Part shown: positions 1 to 6,782 of the stretch, one piece after another | How positions within the stretch are numbered: the stretch's first letter is position 1 | How the letters are laid out: each line of letters begins with the position of its first letter | Assembly: GCA_016764135.1 (NCBI GenBank) | Contig: JAESSL010000286.1 | Span: 1 to 9,139, forward strand | Length of the DNA stretch: 9,139 bases | Direction of reading: 5' to 3' | Source: Alphaproteobacteria bacterium | GTDB taxonomy: Bacteria; Pseudomonadota; Alphaproteobacteria; UBA8366; GCA-2717185 | Translations under genes and position numbers: made by a program | Notes under the pieces: generated by a model | What the model saw: the letters and a program-made list of their open reading frames with translations, nothing else | Databases searched by the model: none | Told to the model about the DNA's origin: nothing

Positions 1-366
1 CATTTTGAACCGGCCCTTGAAATCGATATCAAGCGCCTTGAAGTCGGTTTCCGTCGAGCCGGCGCCAACGCCAAGAAGCATCCGATCGCCGGACAGGAAA
101 TACGCGCTCATGATCCGGTGCGCGAGCTCGATGGGGTGACGCAAGGGAACCTGAAGAATGCAGGTTCCAAGCTCGATTTTCGATGTCAGCGCCGCCGCCG
201 CCGACATGCCGCTGATCGGATCCGGGCGAAACCGGCCTCGGCCCAGTGAATCAAAGAACCAAAGGCTATCGAACCCGACCTTTTCCGCCAACCCCAACCC
301 GGCGGCGTACGCTTTTCCGTCCGCCGCACTTTCATCCATGATTGCAAGACTTACACCCAGTTTCAT
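1..366 (-). CDS. LLM-class flavin-dependent oxidoreductase (luciferase-like monooxygenase), N-terminal part only
   Basis: The reading frame is open from an ATG at 366 to the window edge (122 codons); the C-terminal two thirds lie outside. The residues match the N-terminal half of bacterial luciferase-like TIM-barrel monooxygenases: an opening beta strand MKLGVSLAI, then AEKVGFDSLWFFDS (about residues 27-40), LGTCILQVPLRHPIELAHR (about 66-84) and LLGVGAGSTETDF (about 95-107). Family members use FMN, or F420 in some branches, to oxidise small organic substrates in the cytoplasm. The substrate and cofactor cannot be told from this part. The start is supported by GGGAGTGGAAAGT directly before the ATG on the minus strand. 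It is transcribed divergently from the tungstate-binding-protein gene, so the two may share a control region. Confidence 0.85.
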   Translation of the reverse strand, partial: MKLGVSLAIMDESAADGKAYAAGLGLAEKVGFDSLWFFDSLGRGRFRPDPISGMSAAAALTSKIELGTCILQVPLRHPIELAHRIMSAYFLSGDRMLLGVGAGSTETDFKALDIDFKGRFKM

Positions 367-555
367 ACTTTCCACTCCCTGTTTTGTGATTATTTGATGG
401 TTATTTGGATACGTAAACCGAAAGCCGCCGGATCAATCCTGAAAAAATGCGCAGAACGCCCGAACGGGCAATACGCAAAATCAGAAAACGATACTGTTCA
501 GGATCAAAATCAGGCGGGCGAAACAATTATCATAATTTTATCATGGTGATTCCCT
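367..555. promoter_or_regulatory. Divergent intergenic region with several short dyads
   Basis: This 189-bp gap separates the divergent starts of the flavin monooxygenase and the tupA-like gene, so promoters for both must lie here or in the gene ends. Visible symmetric elements are GGAT-CA-ATCC (430-439), GCCCG-AA-CGGGC (458-469, loosely flanked by TGCG at 448 and CGCA at 474), and ATTAT-C-ATAAT (526-536). The heptamer GGATCAA occurs at 430 and again at 501. The AT-rich stretch 526-544 contains CATAAT and TATCAT, plausible -10 elements for the plus-strand gene, but no good -35 box is seen. A small open frame at 447-653 looks spurious. No known riboswitch is recognised. Confidence 0.4.
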
Positions 556-1410
556 ATGCCGCCAGACAATATATTCGTCATGACCACCACATTTCATGTT
601 TTTTTTCGCTTCGCGCGCGTGGCGCTGCTGGTTCTTTGTATGGGGCCAGCTAGCGCCTTCGCAGCGTCCCCCTTCATCACCGTCGCCTCCACATCCTCCA
701 CCCAGAACTCCGGATTGTTTGGCCATATCCTGCCAAAATTCAAAGCCAGAACCGGCATTGAGGTGCGCGTGGTGGCGGTCGGCACCGGGGCGGCGATCCG
801 CCTGGCGCAAGCGGGGGATGCGGATGTACTGCTGGTTCATCATCGGCAATCGGAAGAAAAATTCGTAGCCGACGGGTTTTCCCAGAGGCGATATCCATTG
901 ATGTATAACGATTTCCTGATTATCGGCCCCACGCGCGATCCGGCGGGGATCAAAGGCATGCAAGACGTCGCCAACGCCATGGCCAAAATCGCAGCGGCGA
1001 AGGCGATTTTCGCATCGCGAGGCGACGATAGCGGCACCCATAAACGCGAGTTAAGCCTGTGGACGGCCGCTGGCGTCAACCCCGCGCCGCATTCCGGATC
1101 CTGGTACCGGGAAACCGGATCCGGGATGGGCGCTACGTTAAACATCAGCGCCGCCATGGGCGCCTATAGCGTAACGGATCGGGGCACCTGGTTGAGTTTC
1201 GAGAACAAACAAAACCTTGTCGCGCTGGTCGAAGGCGATTCCCGCCTCCGGAACGATTATGGCGTCTTGTTGGTGTCCGAAAAAAAGCACCCGCATGTAA
1301 AAACCGCGCTGGGCCAGATCTTTATTGACTGGTTACTGTCGGAGGAAGGCGCGGCGGCGATCAACGAGTACAAAATCAATGGCGAGGTTCTGTTTCACGC
1401 TGCGCGGTAA
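556..1410 (+). CDS. tupA: Tungstate ABC transporter substrate-binding protein, TupA-like (orphan)
   Basis: Predicted periplasmic binding protein (284 aa from ATG 556; an in-frame ATG at 580 gives 276 aa and a more usual signal peptide). Neither start has a clear Shine-Dalgarno. Residues 18-36 form an N-region and hydrophobic core ending in AFA-AS, a good signal peptidase I site after about residue 36. The mature protein begins with STSSTQNSGL (45-54), the TTTS-like oxyanion loop of TupA, and carries SRGDDSGTH (154-162) followed by RELSLW, the second TupA signature. In characterised TupA proteins these motifs belong to the tungstate-binding region, and the protein delivers the anion to TupB/TupC. 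Those genes are not adjacent: what follows is a long gap and an unrelated binding protein, so the transporter partners must be elsewhere or the protein has another role. The family call is firm; the ligand (tungstate rather than molybdate or another oxyanion) is inferred from the motifs. Confidence 0.87.
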   Translation: MPPDNIFVMTTTFHVFFRFARVALLVLCMGPASAFAASPFITVASTSSTQNSGLFGHILPKFKARTGIEVRVVAVGTGAAIRLAQAGDADVLLVHHRQSEEKFVADGFSQRRYPLMYNDFLIIGPTRDPAGIKGMQDVANAMAKIAAAKAIFASRGDDSGTHKRELSLWTAAGVNPAPHSGSWYRETGSGMGATLNISAAMGAYSVTDRGTWLSFENKQNLVALVEGDSRLRNDYGVLLVSEKKHPHVKTALGQIFIDWLLSEEGAAAINEYKINGEVLFHAAR

Positions 1411-1800
1411 CGGCGCCACGGTGACGAAGGCTCAATTATCATATTCGGCTATCATATTCGACGGAAATGAATTCGAAAAACCACTCGCTATATTTTGTCG
1501 AGCAATAATTTATGTTGCAGTGCGTCCGTTCTATCAGACTCGCCGCAAGCGTCCAAAAATGAGAAATGGGCGTCGGGATGCGCAATGGGCCAGAAGGCCT
1601 GCCTCCCATCGCCTAAAACGAATAAAATCAACACCCTTTCGGCACTGGACTAGCGGCTGAATAAATCTGGCGACGCCGTTTTAAAAGCAGCCTTCGCCGA
1701 ACGTAAAATTGCGCGATAATTTTGCACTGCATTTTAACCACTTCTTTACTAGACCCCAATATTACTAAGCTTGTACGCCCCCTGAAACAACGGGCAGGAA
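1411..1800. other. Gene-poor intergenic region
   Basis: No convincing gene is seen in about 390 bp between the tupA-like gene and the next binding protein; an open frame running to 1660 is an out-of-frame continuation from inside tupA. The stretch is richer in AT than its flanks. It holds a 13-bp tandem repeat (1437-1462), a GGCC-AGAA-GGCC hairpin inside a longer imperfect stem (about 1576-1611), the palindrome TTTTAAAA (1679-1686) and the dyad AAAATT-N7-AATTTT (1705-1723). A weak promoter for the downstream pair could be TTGCAC (1722-1727), a 17-bp spacer and TTTACT (1745-1750), but both boxes match consensus poorly. No clear rho-independent terminator follows tupA. Confidence 0.45.
1437..1462. 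repeat. Two-copy 13-bp tandem repeat
   Basis: TATCATATTCGGC at 1437-1449 is followed immediately by TATCATATTCGAC at 1450-1462, 12 of 13 positions identical. It lies about 27 bp after the tupA-like stop codon, in non-coding DNA. It could be a small replication-slippage duplication or a pair of tandem protein-binding sites; nothing here decides between these. Confidence 0.7.
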
Positions 1801-1806
1801 GAGGAG
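1801..1806 (+). promoter_or_regulatory. Shine-Dalgarno GAGGAG facing an ATC codon
   Basis: GAGGAG lies 7 nt before the ATC at 1814, ideal spacing for a start codon there. No ATG, GTG or TTG occurs in this frame between the stop at 1766 and the ATG at 1850, which is 43 nt from the GAGGAG and has no good ribosome binding site of its own. The signal peptide reads best from 1814, with Asn-Ile-Arg-Thr-Leu-Lys supplying the positive N-region. This suggests an original ATG at 1814 changed to ATC, or a rare ATC start. Confidence 0.5.
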
Positions 1807-1813
1807 CTCAACA

Positions 1814-2937
1814 ATCAATATCCGAACCCTTAAAGCCGCTGGCATCGGAATGCTTCTTGCCACCGCTTCCCTAGCGCTCGTCGCATGTGAAGAAGAACCC
1901 CCGATTCGCATCGGTTTTATTGGCGGCCTGACGGGCCGATCCGCCGACATCGGACAAGGTCCCGCAATGCCCTTCAATTGGCGATTGAGGAGAAAAACGC
2001 ACAGGGCGGCATTCACGGACGCAAAATCGAACTCCTCATCCGCGACGACGAAAACAGCCCGGAAGTCGCCGGAAAACGCGTGCATGAATTGGCGGCTCTT
2101 GGAGTCGAGGCTATTATCGGGCCCAATGTCAGCTCTATTGCCGGCGGCATGCTGCCCGCTATCGTTGAAACCAGCATTGTCACTATTTCCCCAACGGTAT
2201 CATCGCTCTTTTTTGTTGGAAAAGACGATCCGTTCTTTCGAATGAACTCCAGTACGCGCCAAAATGCAGGCGCCTACGCCGCCAATCATTACGCTAAAGG
2301 CGGGCGCCGGGTATCGGCCGCCTTTGGCATTCAAAACAGATTATTCACCGAAAGCTGGTTGAAAGAGTTTCAAACCGCCTTCGAAGCGCTCGGCGGCGCC
2401 GTGGTGGCGACCGCGCCCTATGACGCCAAGGGAGCCGATGGATACGCTGCAGTAGTGGCGCCCCTTCTGGCGGTAAACCCGGACGCCATACTTCTGGTAT
2501 CCAACGGCGTTGACACCGCGCAGATTGCGCAGCAATTCAGAAAGGCTGGTAGCAATATCAAACTCATCGCCGCAGAGTGGGCGGCGTCCGAACAACTCAT
2601 CGAACTGGGGGGAAAGGCGGTTGAAGGGGTCACGATTTTACAAACCTACGACCGCGACAGCGTTGTACCCGCCTACACCCAGTTTCGAGACACCTATATA
2701 GGTCAATTCACAAACCGCCCCGGCTACTCCAGCATCGCGTCCTATGACGCCGCAATGGTGCTGTTTGCGGCGCTTGAACGGAGCTATGCCGAAAAAGGCT
2801 TAAGTTTGAAAGAAGCTATTTTCGCGGTCGTTCCCGTAAAAGGATTGCAACAGGATTTGACCTTTGATCGATTTGGCGATGGCGCACGGAAAAAATTCTT
2901 CGTCACCGTCAAAAATGGAACCTTTGTCGGGGAATGA
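1814..2937 (+). pseudogene. Frameshifted type-1 periplasmic binding lipoprotein (Leu/Ile/Val-type ABC substrate-binding family)
   Basis: Two frames together encode one binding protein of the branched-chain amino acid family (Peripla_BP_6-like). The first frame (1814 or 1850 to about 1960) gives a lipoprotein signal with lipobox LVAC (Cys codon 25 counted from 1814), then PPIRIGFIGGLTGRSADIGQG. The second (from 1963) continues RNALQLAIEEKNAQGGI, the expected next block, and runs through GVEAIIGPNVSS, a mid-protein beta-alpha region and a C-terminus at 2937, about 374 codons in all. Restoring one base in the CCC run at 1961-1963 joins them, so a one-base loss (real or a sequencing error) is the simplest reading. 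A TTG at 1978 could start only a truncated form with no signal peptide or first strand. The stop overlaps the kinase start (ATGA), so the product probably serves as a sensor partner rather than a transporter component; no permease or ATPase gene is near. The ligand is unknown. Confidence 0.8.
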
Positions 2938-4874
2938 TATTTCGCCGCGAACGACGTCTCCGAACGTCCCTTATTTTCCTGCTCGCAAGCACGACGCTTG
3001 TGACGCTGGCGATCGTTGGCACCGGAATCCTTGTCGTTCGCTTGCCGCAGATTGTCACCGCGAATCAAACTTTGGTCGATCGCGCGGCGGAAGAAACCGC
3101 AAGCCGGATCGAGGTCTTCCTGAAAGGACTCGAAGAGCGCGTGGCGCTGGTCGCGCAGACAGCCTATGACGTTCCCGACGCCCGCGTTGGATCTATGCTG
3201 GACGCCGCCCGCGGCGACGCCTTTGAGGCCCTTTATCTTGTCAATAAGGTGGGAACGGTCGTCGCAATCAGCGTTGGCAACGTGAGCGCCAAACGAAGTC
3301 GCGAGATGGTTGGCATCGATCTCTCCAATAGCAAACTTGTGCGGGCTGTCGCCGAGAAAAAGAACGTCGTCTGGAGCGACAAATTCCTCTCGGCCGTGAC
3401 CGGAATTGTAACCATCGGCGTCGCCATCCCGATAGAACGTTTTGGCGGCGTCGTCATTGCAGAGTTGCCGCTCGCGACCCTATTGAAAATCAGCCATATC
3501 GCTCGGGGTGCGGAAGGCCTGGAATTCTGGATCATTGACGGTCACGGCGAAGTTGTCGCAGATACCGGCCTGCCTTCCGCGAGCGGTTTTAACTTGCGTA
3601 ACAACCCTGTCGTCAAAGCGGGGCTAGCACAGAATCCGGTCGCTGAAAGGATGACCTTTAAATCCAGAGAATACCAATCCGCCGCGTCTTTTTCCCGCGC
3701 GCTTGGATGGTTGTTCGTCAGCCGGATTCCCGCAGGGTTGGAAAATCGCCGGATTCGAGAAACTGTCGGCCTGATCCTTATCGCCTTCATTGCATCACCG
3801 TTAATTGGCCTGATCCTCGCCCCCTTCTGGGCGCGCGGCATGACCGAAGCGCTGGCGCCGGTAATCCAGCGCGCCCGTATGATTGCGAGCGGCGCGCCCC
3901 CCGGCGCATGGCCACGAGGCAATGTCGTGGAATTCAATCAGTTGACGTCGGATTTGGAGGCAATGTCGAAATCGCTACAGCAACGTCAACTTGAATTGAG
4001 AGATTTGAACGAAGGACTGGAAGCTCGCGTTGAGCAAAGAACCCAGGACCTCGCGATCGCCAATGACGAGCTGACAGAGACACTCTCGACCCTCAACCGT
4101 GCACAGGGAGAGTTGGTGCATTCAGAGAAAATGGCGGCGCTTGGCCGACTCGTCGCAGGCGTCGCTCATGAATTGAACACGCCGATCGGAATCGGGCGCA
4201 TGGCGGTCTCCACAATGCGCGACGCTGTTTTTCAACTGGAAAAACGTATGAAAACAGGGTTACGCAAAAGCGATCTGACCAACACGATTGAACATTTACT
4301 GTCTGGCTCTGATATGGCGGAAAAAAACATGATCCGCGCCGCCGACTTAATTTCCAGTTTCAAGCAAGTCGCCGTCGACCGTACAACGTCCAACCGGCGC
4401 CGATTTCAGTTACTGGAAATTGTTGATGAGATAATTCTGACGCTAACGCCGATCATCAAGCAAAAATCGATACGCGTTGACCGTGAAATTCCCAAGGACA
4501 TTATTTTGGAAAGCTACCCCGGCGACCTCGGGCAGGTGCTGACCAACTTGATCGACAATGCGATCAAGCACGGGTTTGACAAAAGGGACAATGGCGTGAT
4601 CCGGATTTCCGCGGCGCCGCTAAGCAAGAACGTCATACGATTGACGATCTCCGATGACGGTCATGGCATGACCAAAGGCGTCATCGACAAAATCTTCGAT
4701 CCGTTCTTTACGACCAAAAGGGGCTGCGGTGGCACCGGCCTCGGGATGCATGTCACCTATAATGCGGTGGTCAGCATCCTCGGCGGCGCCATAACAGTTT
4801 CAAGCACGCCCGATGAAGGCAGCGTGTTCCAGATTGACTTACCGTTGATCGGCCCAAACCGAAATATTGCGTAA
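2934..4874 (+). CDS. Membrane sensor histidine kinase with extracytoplasmic sensor domain
   Basis: A 646-residue transmembrane kinase that autophosphorylates on histidine and would pass the phosphate to a response regulator. Order: TM helix about 12-35; periplasmic region about 36-276 that looks like a Cache-type sensor (FEALYLVNKVGTVVAISVG near 98-116, FWIIDGHGEVVADTG near 196-210); TM helix about 278-300; HAMP-like linker; coiled coil about 340-405 with QRQLELRDLNEGLEARVEQR; HisKA H-box with His412 in VAGVAHELNTP; HATPase N-box NLIDNAIKHG (538-547), G1 DDGHGM (574-579), F-box DPFFTTK (589-595) and G2 GTGLGM (600-605). All catalytic boxes are intact. It starts inside the stop of the binding-protein gene (4-bp overlap), implying translational coupling and that the binding protein presents a ligand to the sensor. 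No response regulator lies in the window. It ends 17 bp from a convergent gene. Kinase identity is certain; Cache and the partnership are inferred. Confidence 0.93.
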   Translation: MIFRRERRLRTSLIFLLASTTLVTLAIVGTGILVVRLPQIVTANQTLVDRAAEETASRIEVFLKGLEERVALVAQTAYDVPDARVGSMLDAARGDAFEALYLVNKVGTVVAISVGNVSAKRSREMVGIDLSNSKLVRAVAEKKNVVWSDKFLSAVTGIVTIGVAIPIERFGGVVIAELPLATLLKISHIARGAEGLEFWIIDGHGEVVADTGLPSASGFNLRNNPVVKAGLAQNPVAERMTFKSREYQSAASFSRALGWLFVSRIPAGLENRRIRETVGLILIAFIASPLIGLILAPFWARGMTEALAPVIQRARMIASGAPPGAWPRGNVVEFNQLTSDLEAMSKSLQQRQLELRDLNEGLEARVEQRTQDLAIANDELTETLSTLNRAQGELVHSEKMAALGRLVAGVAHELNTPIGIGRMAVSTMRDAVFQLEKRMKTGLRKSDLTNTIEHLLSGSDMAEKNMIRAADLISSFKQVAVDRTTSNRRRFQLLEIVDEIILTLTPIIKQKSIRVDREIPKDIILESYPGDLGQVLTNLIDNAIKHGFDKRDNGVIRISAAPLSKNVIRLTISDDGHGMTKGVIDKIFDPFFTTKRGCGGTGLGMHVTYNAVVSILGGAITVSSTPDEGSVFQIDLPLIGPNRNIA

Positions 4875-4891
4875 GGCGCCGCTTTATCGCG

Positions 4892-5830
4892 CTACTCGAC
4901 GAGCGGCAAACCCGCCTCGGAGCGAATGTCGTTAATCACTTCCTTCACGCGCTGGCGCAATGGCGCGTATTGCACGCCAAACTCCTCCACCAACCGGTTG
5001 TTATCGATCAGGAAATTACCGGACACATCCCGGCCACCGCTTTCGTTGTCGAACCGGATATCCGCGTCGGGCAGAAATTCTTTCACAAGGGCTGCAAGTT
5101 CCCCAAGGCTAACGGTGGCGCCGCCGGAATTATAGGTCTCGAATTTTGGCTTATCGGACAACAGCACCCGCGCGAAGCCCGCCGCCATATCTTCCACATG
5201 AATGACGCAGCGCATCGTGTCGCGATGAGAGAACGATACGGATTCGCCCTTGGCCGGTTGGCACATGCAATTGACGTGATCGATGGAGCCAAACTTCTTG
5301 TCTGGCCCGGTGACATTGGCCGGGCGGATGCAGGTGATCGTCATGCCATATCGACGCCGGTAATCATGCGCCTGCCATTCGTTGATGATCTTGTTCACCG
5401 CATATTGGCTGGTCCCATGGCGCTCGTCGGTTACATCAACAAGACGCTCGCCAAATTTGGACTGTTCACCCGTCACAGCGACAGAGCTTGCGAAGACCGT
5501 ATGCTTGACGCCGGTCCGACGCGCCGCTTCAAAGCAGTTATCCATTCCCTGAATATCAAGCTTGAACGCGACATGCGGCTCCAACTCGCCAATAAAATAA
5601 GACAAGTTGATCACCCTATCGGCGCCCGATTCGATCATCGCGCCAATAACGTCGTCGTAGGAGGTTACATCTCCCCGCACCACCTTTACGCTGTCACCAA
5701 GATTGGCGAAGGCGGCGGTCGCGCCGGCGACGTCGATGTCCATACACGTCACAATTTGCTTTTCAGCGACGAGCATCGGAATAAGGCGCCGACCGATAAA
5801 CCCGGCGCCGCCGATTGCTAATATGGACAT
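4892..5830 (-). CDS. NAD(P)-dependent epimerase/dehydratase (extended SDR)
   Basis: A 312-residue cytoplasmic oxidoreductase of the extended short-chain dehydrogenase family. It shows the Rossmann glycine motif GGAGFIG (7-13), an acidic residue closing the second strand (MDID, Asp31) that favours NAD(H), FASSVAVTG with Ser115/Ser116, the catalytic pair Tyr143-xxx-Lys147 in SQYAVNK, then IRPANVTGP and a C-terminal substrate region including CVIHVEDMA. Length is normal. The start at 5830 was preferred to an in-frame ATG at 5851 because CAGGGGGTACT precedes it and the Rossmann strand then begins at once, as in relatives. Family members act on nucleotide sugars or on other hydroxy/keto substrates. 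With MaoC and thioesterase genes upstream on the same strand, a CoA-pathway or hydroxy-acid role is as likely as sugar metabolism. The substrate is unknown. A 104-bp gap with its own dyad separates it from the thioesterase gene, so it may have a separate promoter. Confidence 0.88.
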   Translation of the reverse strand: MSILAIGGAGFIGRRLIPMLVAEKQIVTCMDIDVAGATAAFANLGDSVKVVRGDVTSYDDVIGAMIESGADRVINLSYFIGELEPHVAFKLDIQGMDNCFEAARRTGVKHTVFASSVAVTGEQSKFGERLVDVTDERHGTSQYAVNKIINEWQAHDYRRRYGMTITCIRPANVTGPDKKFGSIDHVNCMCQPAKGESVSFSHRDTMRCVIHVEDMAAGFARVLLSDKPKFETYNSGGATVSLGELAALVKEFLPDADIRFDNESGGRDVSGNFLIDNNRLVEEFGVQYAPLRQRVKEVINDIRSEAGLPLVE

Positions 5831-5868
5831 AGTACCCCCTGAAAAATTCATCTGTAGATTGTTAAGAC

Positions 5869-5922
5869 ATGTTCCTATGACGCCTTCGGACTGTCAAACC
5901 CTACAATTGTCGGCGCGACAAT
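5869..5922 (-). promoter_or_regulatory. Perfect 7+7 dyad with LysR-box spacing and candidate promoter before the epimerase gene
   Basis: ATTGTCG-GCG-CGACAAT occupies 5906-5922, a perfect inverted repeat. It also fits the LysR-type T-N11-A pattern (ATTGT-N7-ACAAT). Reading toward the epimerase on the minus strand, a consensus TTGACA (5897 to 5892) begins 9 bp beyond the dyad, and a poor -10, GAACAT (5874 to 5869), follows at 17-bp spacing. That would put the dyad around -50, a usual activator site. No U-run follows the dyad on the minus strand, so it is not a terminator for the thioesterase transcript. The symmetry is seen; promoter and operator function are inferred. Confidence 0.45.
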
Positions 5923-5934
5923 ACGCCCAAAGGG

Positions 5935-6744
5935 TCAACTGCCCGCCAGCAACGCCTCGGCGCGCGCGCGCAAATCATCCGCAATGCGGGACGGGCGTCG
6001 CGCATCAAGATCCAATTGCACGCCAAACTGGCTCAACCCGGCGATCAGAGCGCCGGTCTCGGCGTTGCGTAACCGATGATACAGACGCAGGGACGAACCA
6101 CCGAGTTGAGCAATACAGCTTTCCACATCGATCATGTCACCGGGCTTCGCCTCACCCTGAAACACCAGTTGAAATTCGAACGTGGAAAGCCCGACCCGGT
6201 TTTCCGTCATATATTGCGGCGTCATGCCAAACGCCGACATGATGAAACTGTTGGCGGTTGAGAACCGACGGATATAGCCGGACAGGGAAAGATTGCCTGC
6301 CCAATTCACCTCGTTTGGCCGCGCAACATCCTGCGCCGAAGACACCCAGTTGGCGTCATCGCCGGGGATGGACCGTTCTTCCCGCGCATCCCCATCCCAC
6401 GCCGTCACATCGCCGTTCAGGGTCACGCCTGCAAGAGACTGTTGCATTGTGGTGCAGAGAGTATCGGTTTCAGCATTATAGAGTTTATGGGCGATTGTCG
6501 GCGCCGCGCCGCCATCGATGAGCGCCGTTTCGATCCGGTAAATATCCCGATCTCGCAACTCGGACTTATAATGCGTCAAGGCGTCGGTCGTGCGCGCCGC
6601 GGCGGGGTCAACGCCGGATTGGCGCAGGAACCGCCAGGTCGCCGCCTCGAATTTTTCATAATAATAGGCGACCGTAAAATGTTCTGTCGCATCGACTTCG
6701 CCGGGGAGCACATCGCCCCGAAACGTTTCGCTATATCCGTTCAC
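5935..6744 (-). CDS. Double hot-dog acyl-CoA thioesterase-like protein
   Basis: A 269-residue protein with two regions resembling the 4-hydroxybenzoyl-CoA thioesterase hot-dog fold. The first has VDATEHFTVAYYYEKFEAATW (two blocks within residues 17-37), echoing the VDxxxHxxxxxYxxxFE pattern of thioesterases. The second, near the C-terminal third, has STFEFQLVFQGEAKPGDMI and a strand pair ending RLRNAETGALIA. Relatives hydrolyse acyl-CoA thioesters in the cytoplasm; the active residue is not certain here because the classic Asp is replaced in context. The start is GTG at 6744: AAAGGAATCTTT precedes it, and the homology begins right after it. An upstream ATG at 6846 would run back into the maoC gene and adds unlike sequence. 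It lies 38 bp after maoC on the same strand, so co-transcription is very likely. A binding or dehydratase role remains possible. Confidence 0.75.
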   Translation of the reverse strand: MNGYSETFRGDVLPGEVDATEHFTVAYYYEKFEAATWRFLRQSGVDPAAARTTDALTHYKSELRDRDIYRIETALIDGGAAPTIAHKLYNAETDTLCTTMQQSLAGVTLNGDVTAWDGDAREERSIPGDDANWVSSAQDVARPNEVNWAGNLSLSGYIRRFSTANSFIMSAFGMTPQYMTENRVGLSTFEFQLVFQGEAKPGDMIDVESCIAQLGGSSLRLYHRLRNAETGALIAGLSQFGVQLDLDARRPSRIADDLRARAEALLAGS

Positions 6745-6782
6745 AAAGATTCCTTTAGTTAAAGTAACAGGCGCCGTCACGA

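Noticed and set aside
447..653. 68-codon plus-strand open frame before tupA
   Set aside because: No ribosome site, unusual composition, and overlap with the tupA signal peptide in another frame.
541..1041. 166-codon minus-strand open frame
   Set aside because: Antisense to the tupA-like gene, with composition typical of a shadow frame (many Arg, His and Gly) and no recognisable motif.
1325..1660. 111-codon plus-strand open frame running out of tupA
   Set aside because: It begins inside tupA in another frame, has no ribosome site and gives a basic, motif-free product.
1668..1682. GGCGACGCC followed by GTTTT as a rho-independent terminator
   Set aside because: The stem is only about 3 bp with a minimal loop, too weak, and the T run is short.
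1978..2937. An independent gene starting at TTG 1978
   Set aside because: The start falls in the middle of a conserved block of the binding-protein family and would remove the signal peptide and first strand; a frameshift explains the data better.
4875..4916. Bidirectional terminator between the convergent kinase and epimerase genes
   Set aside because: Only a GCCGCT...AGCGGC repeat with a 21-base loop is seen, and no T tracts flank it on either strand.
4970..5821. Long 283-codon open frame on the plus strand
   Set aside because: It is exactly antisense to the epimerase gene, which has full SDR motifs; the antisense product shows no family motif and has no ribosome site.
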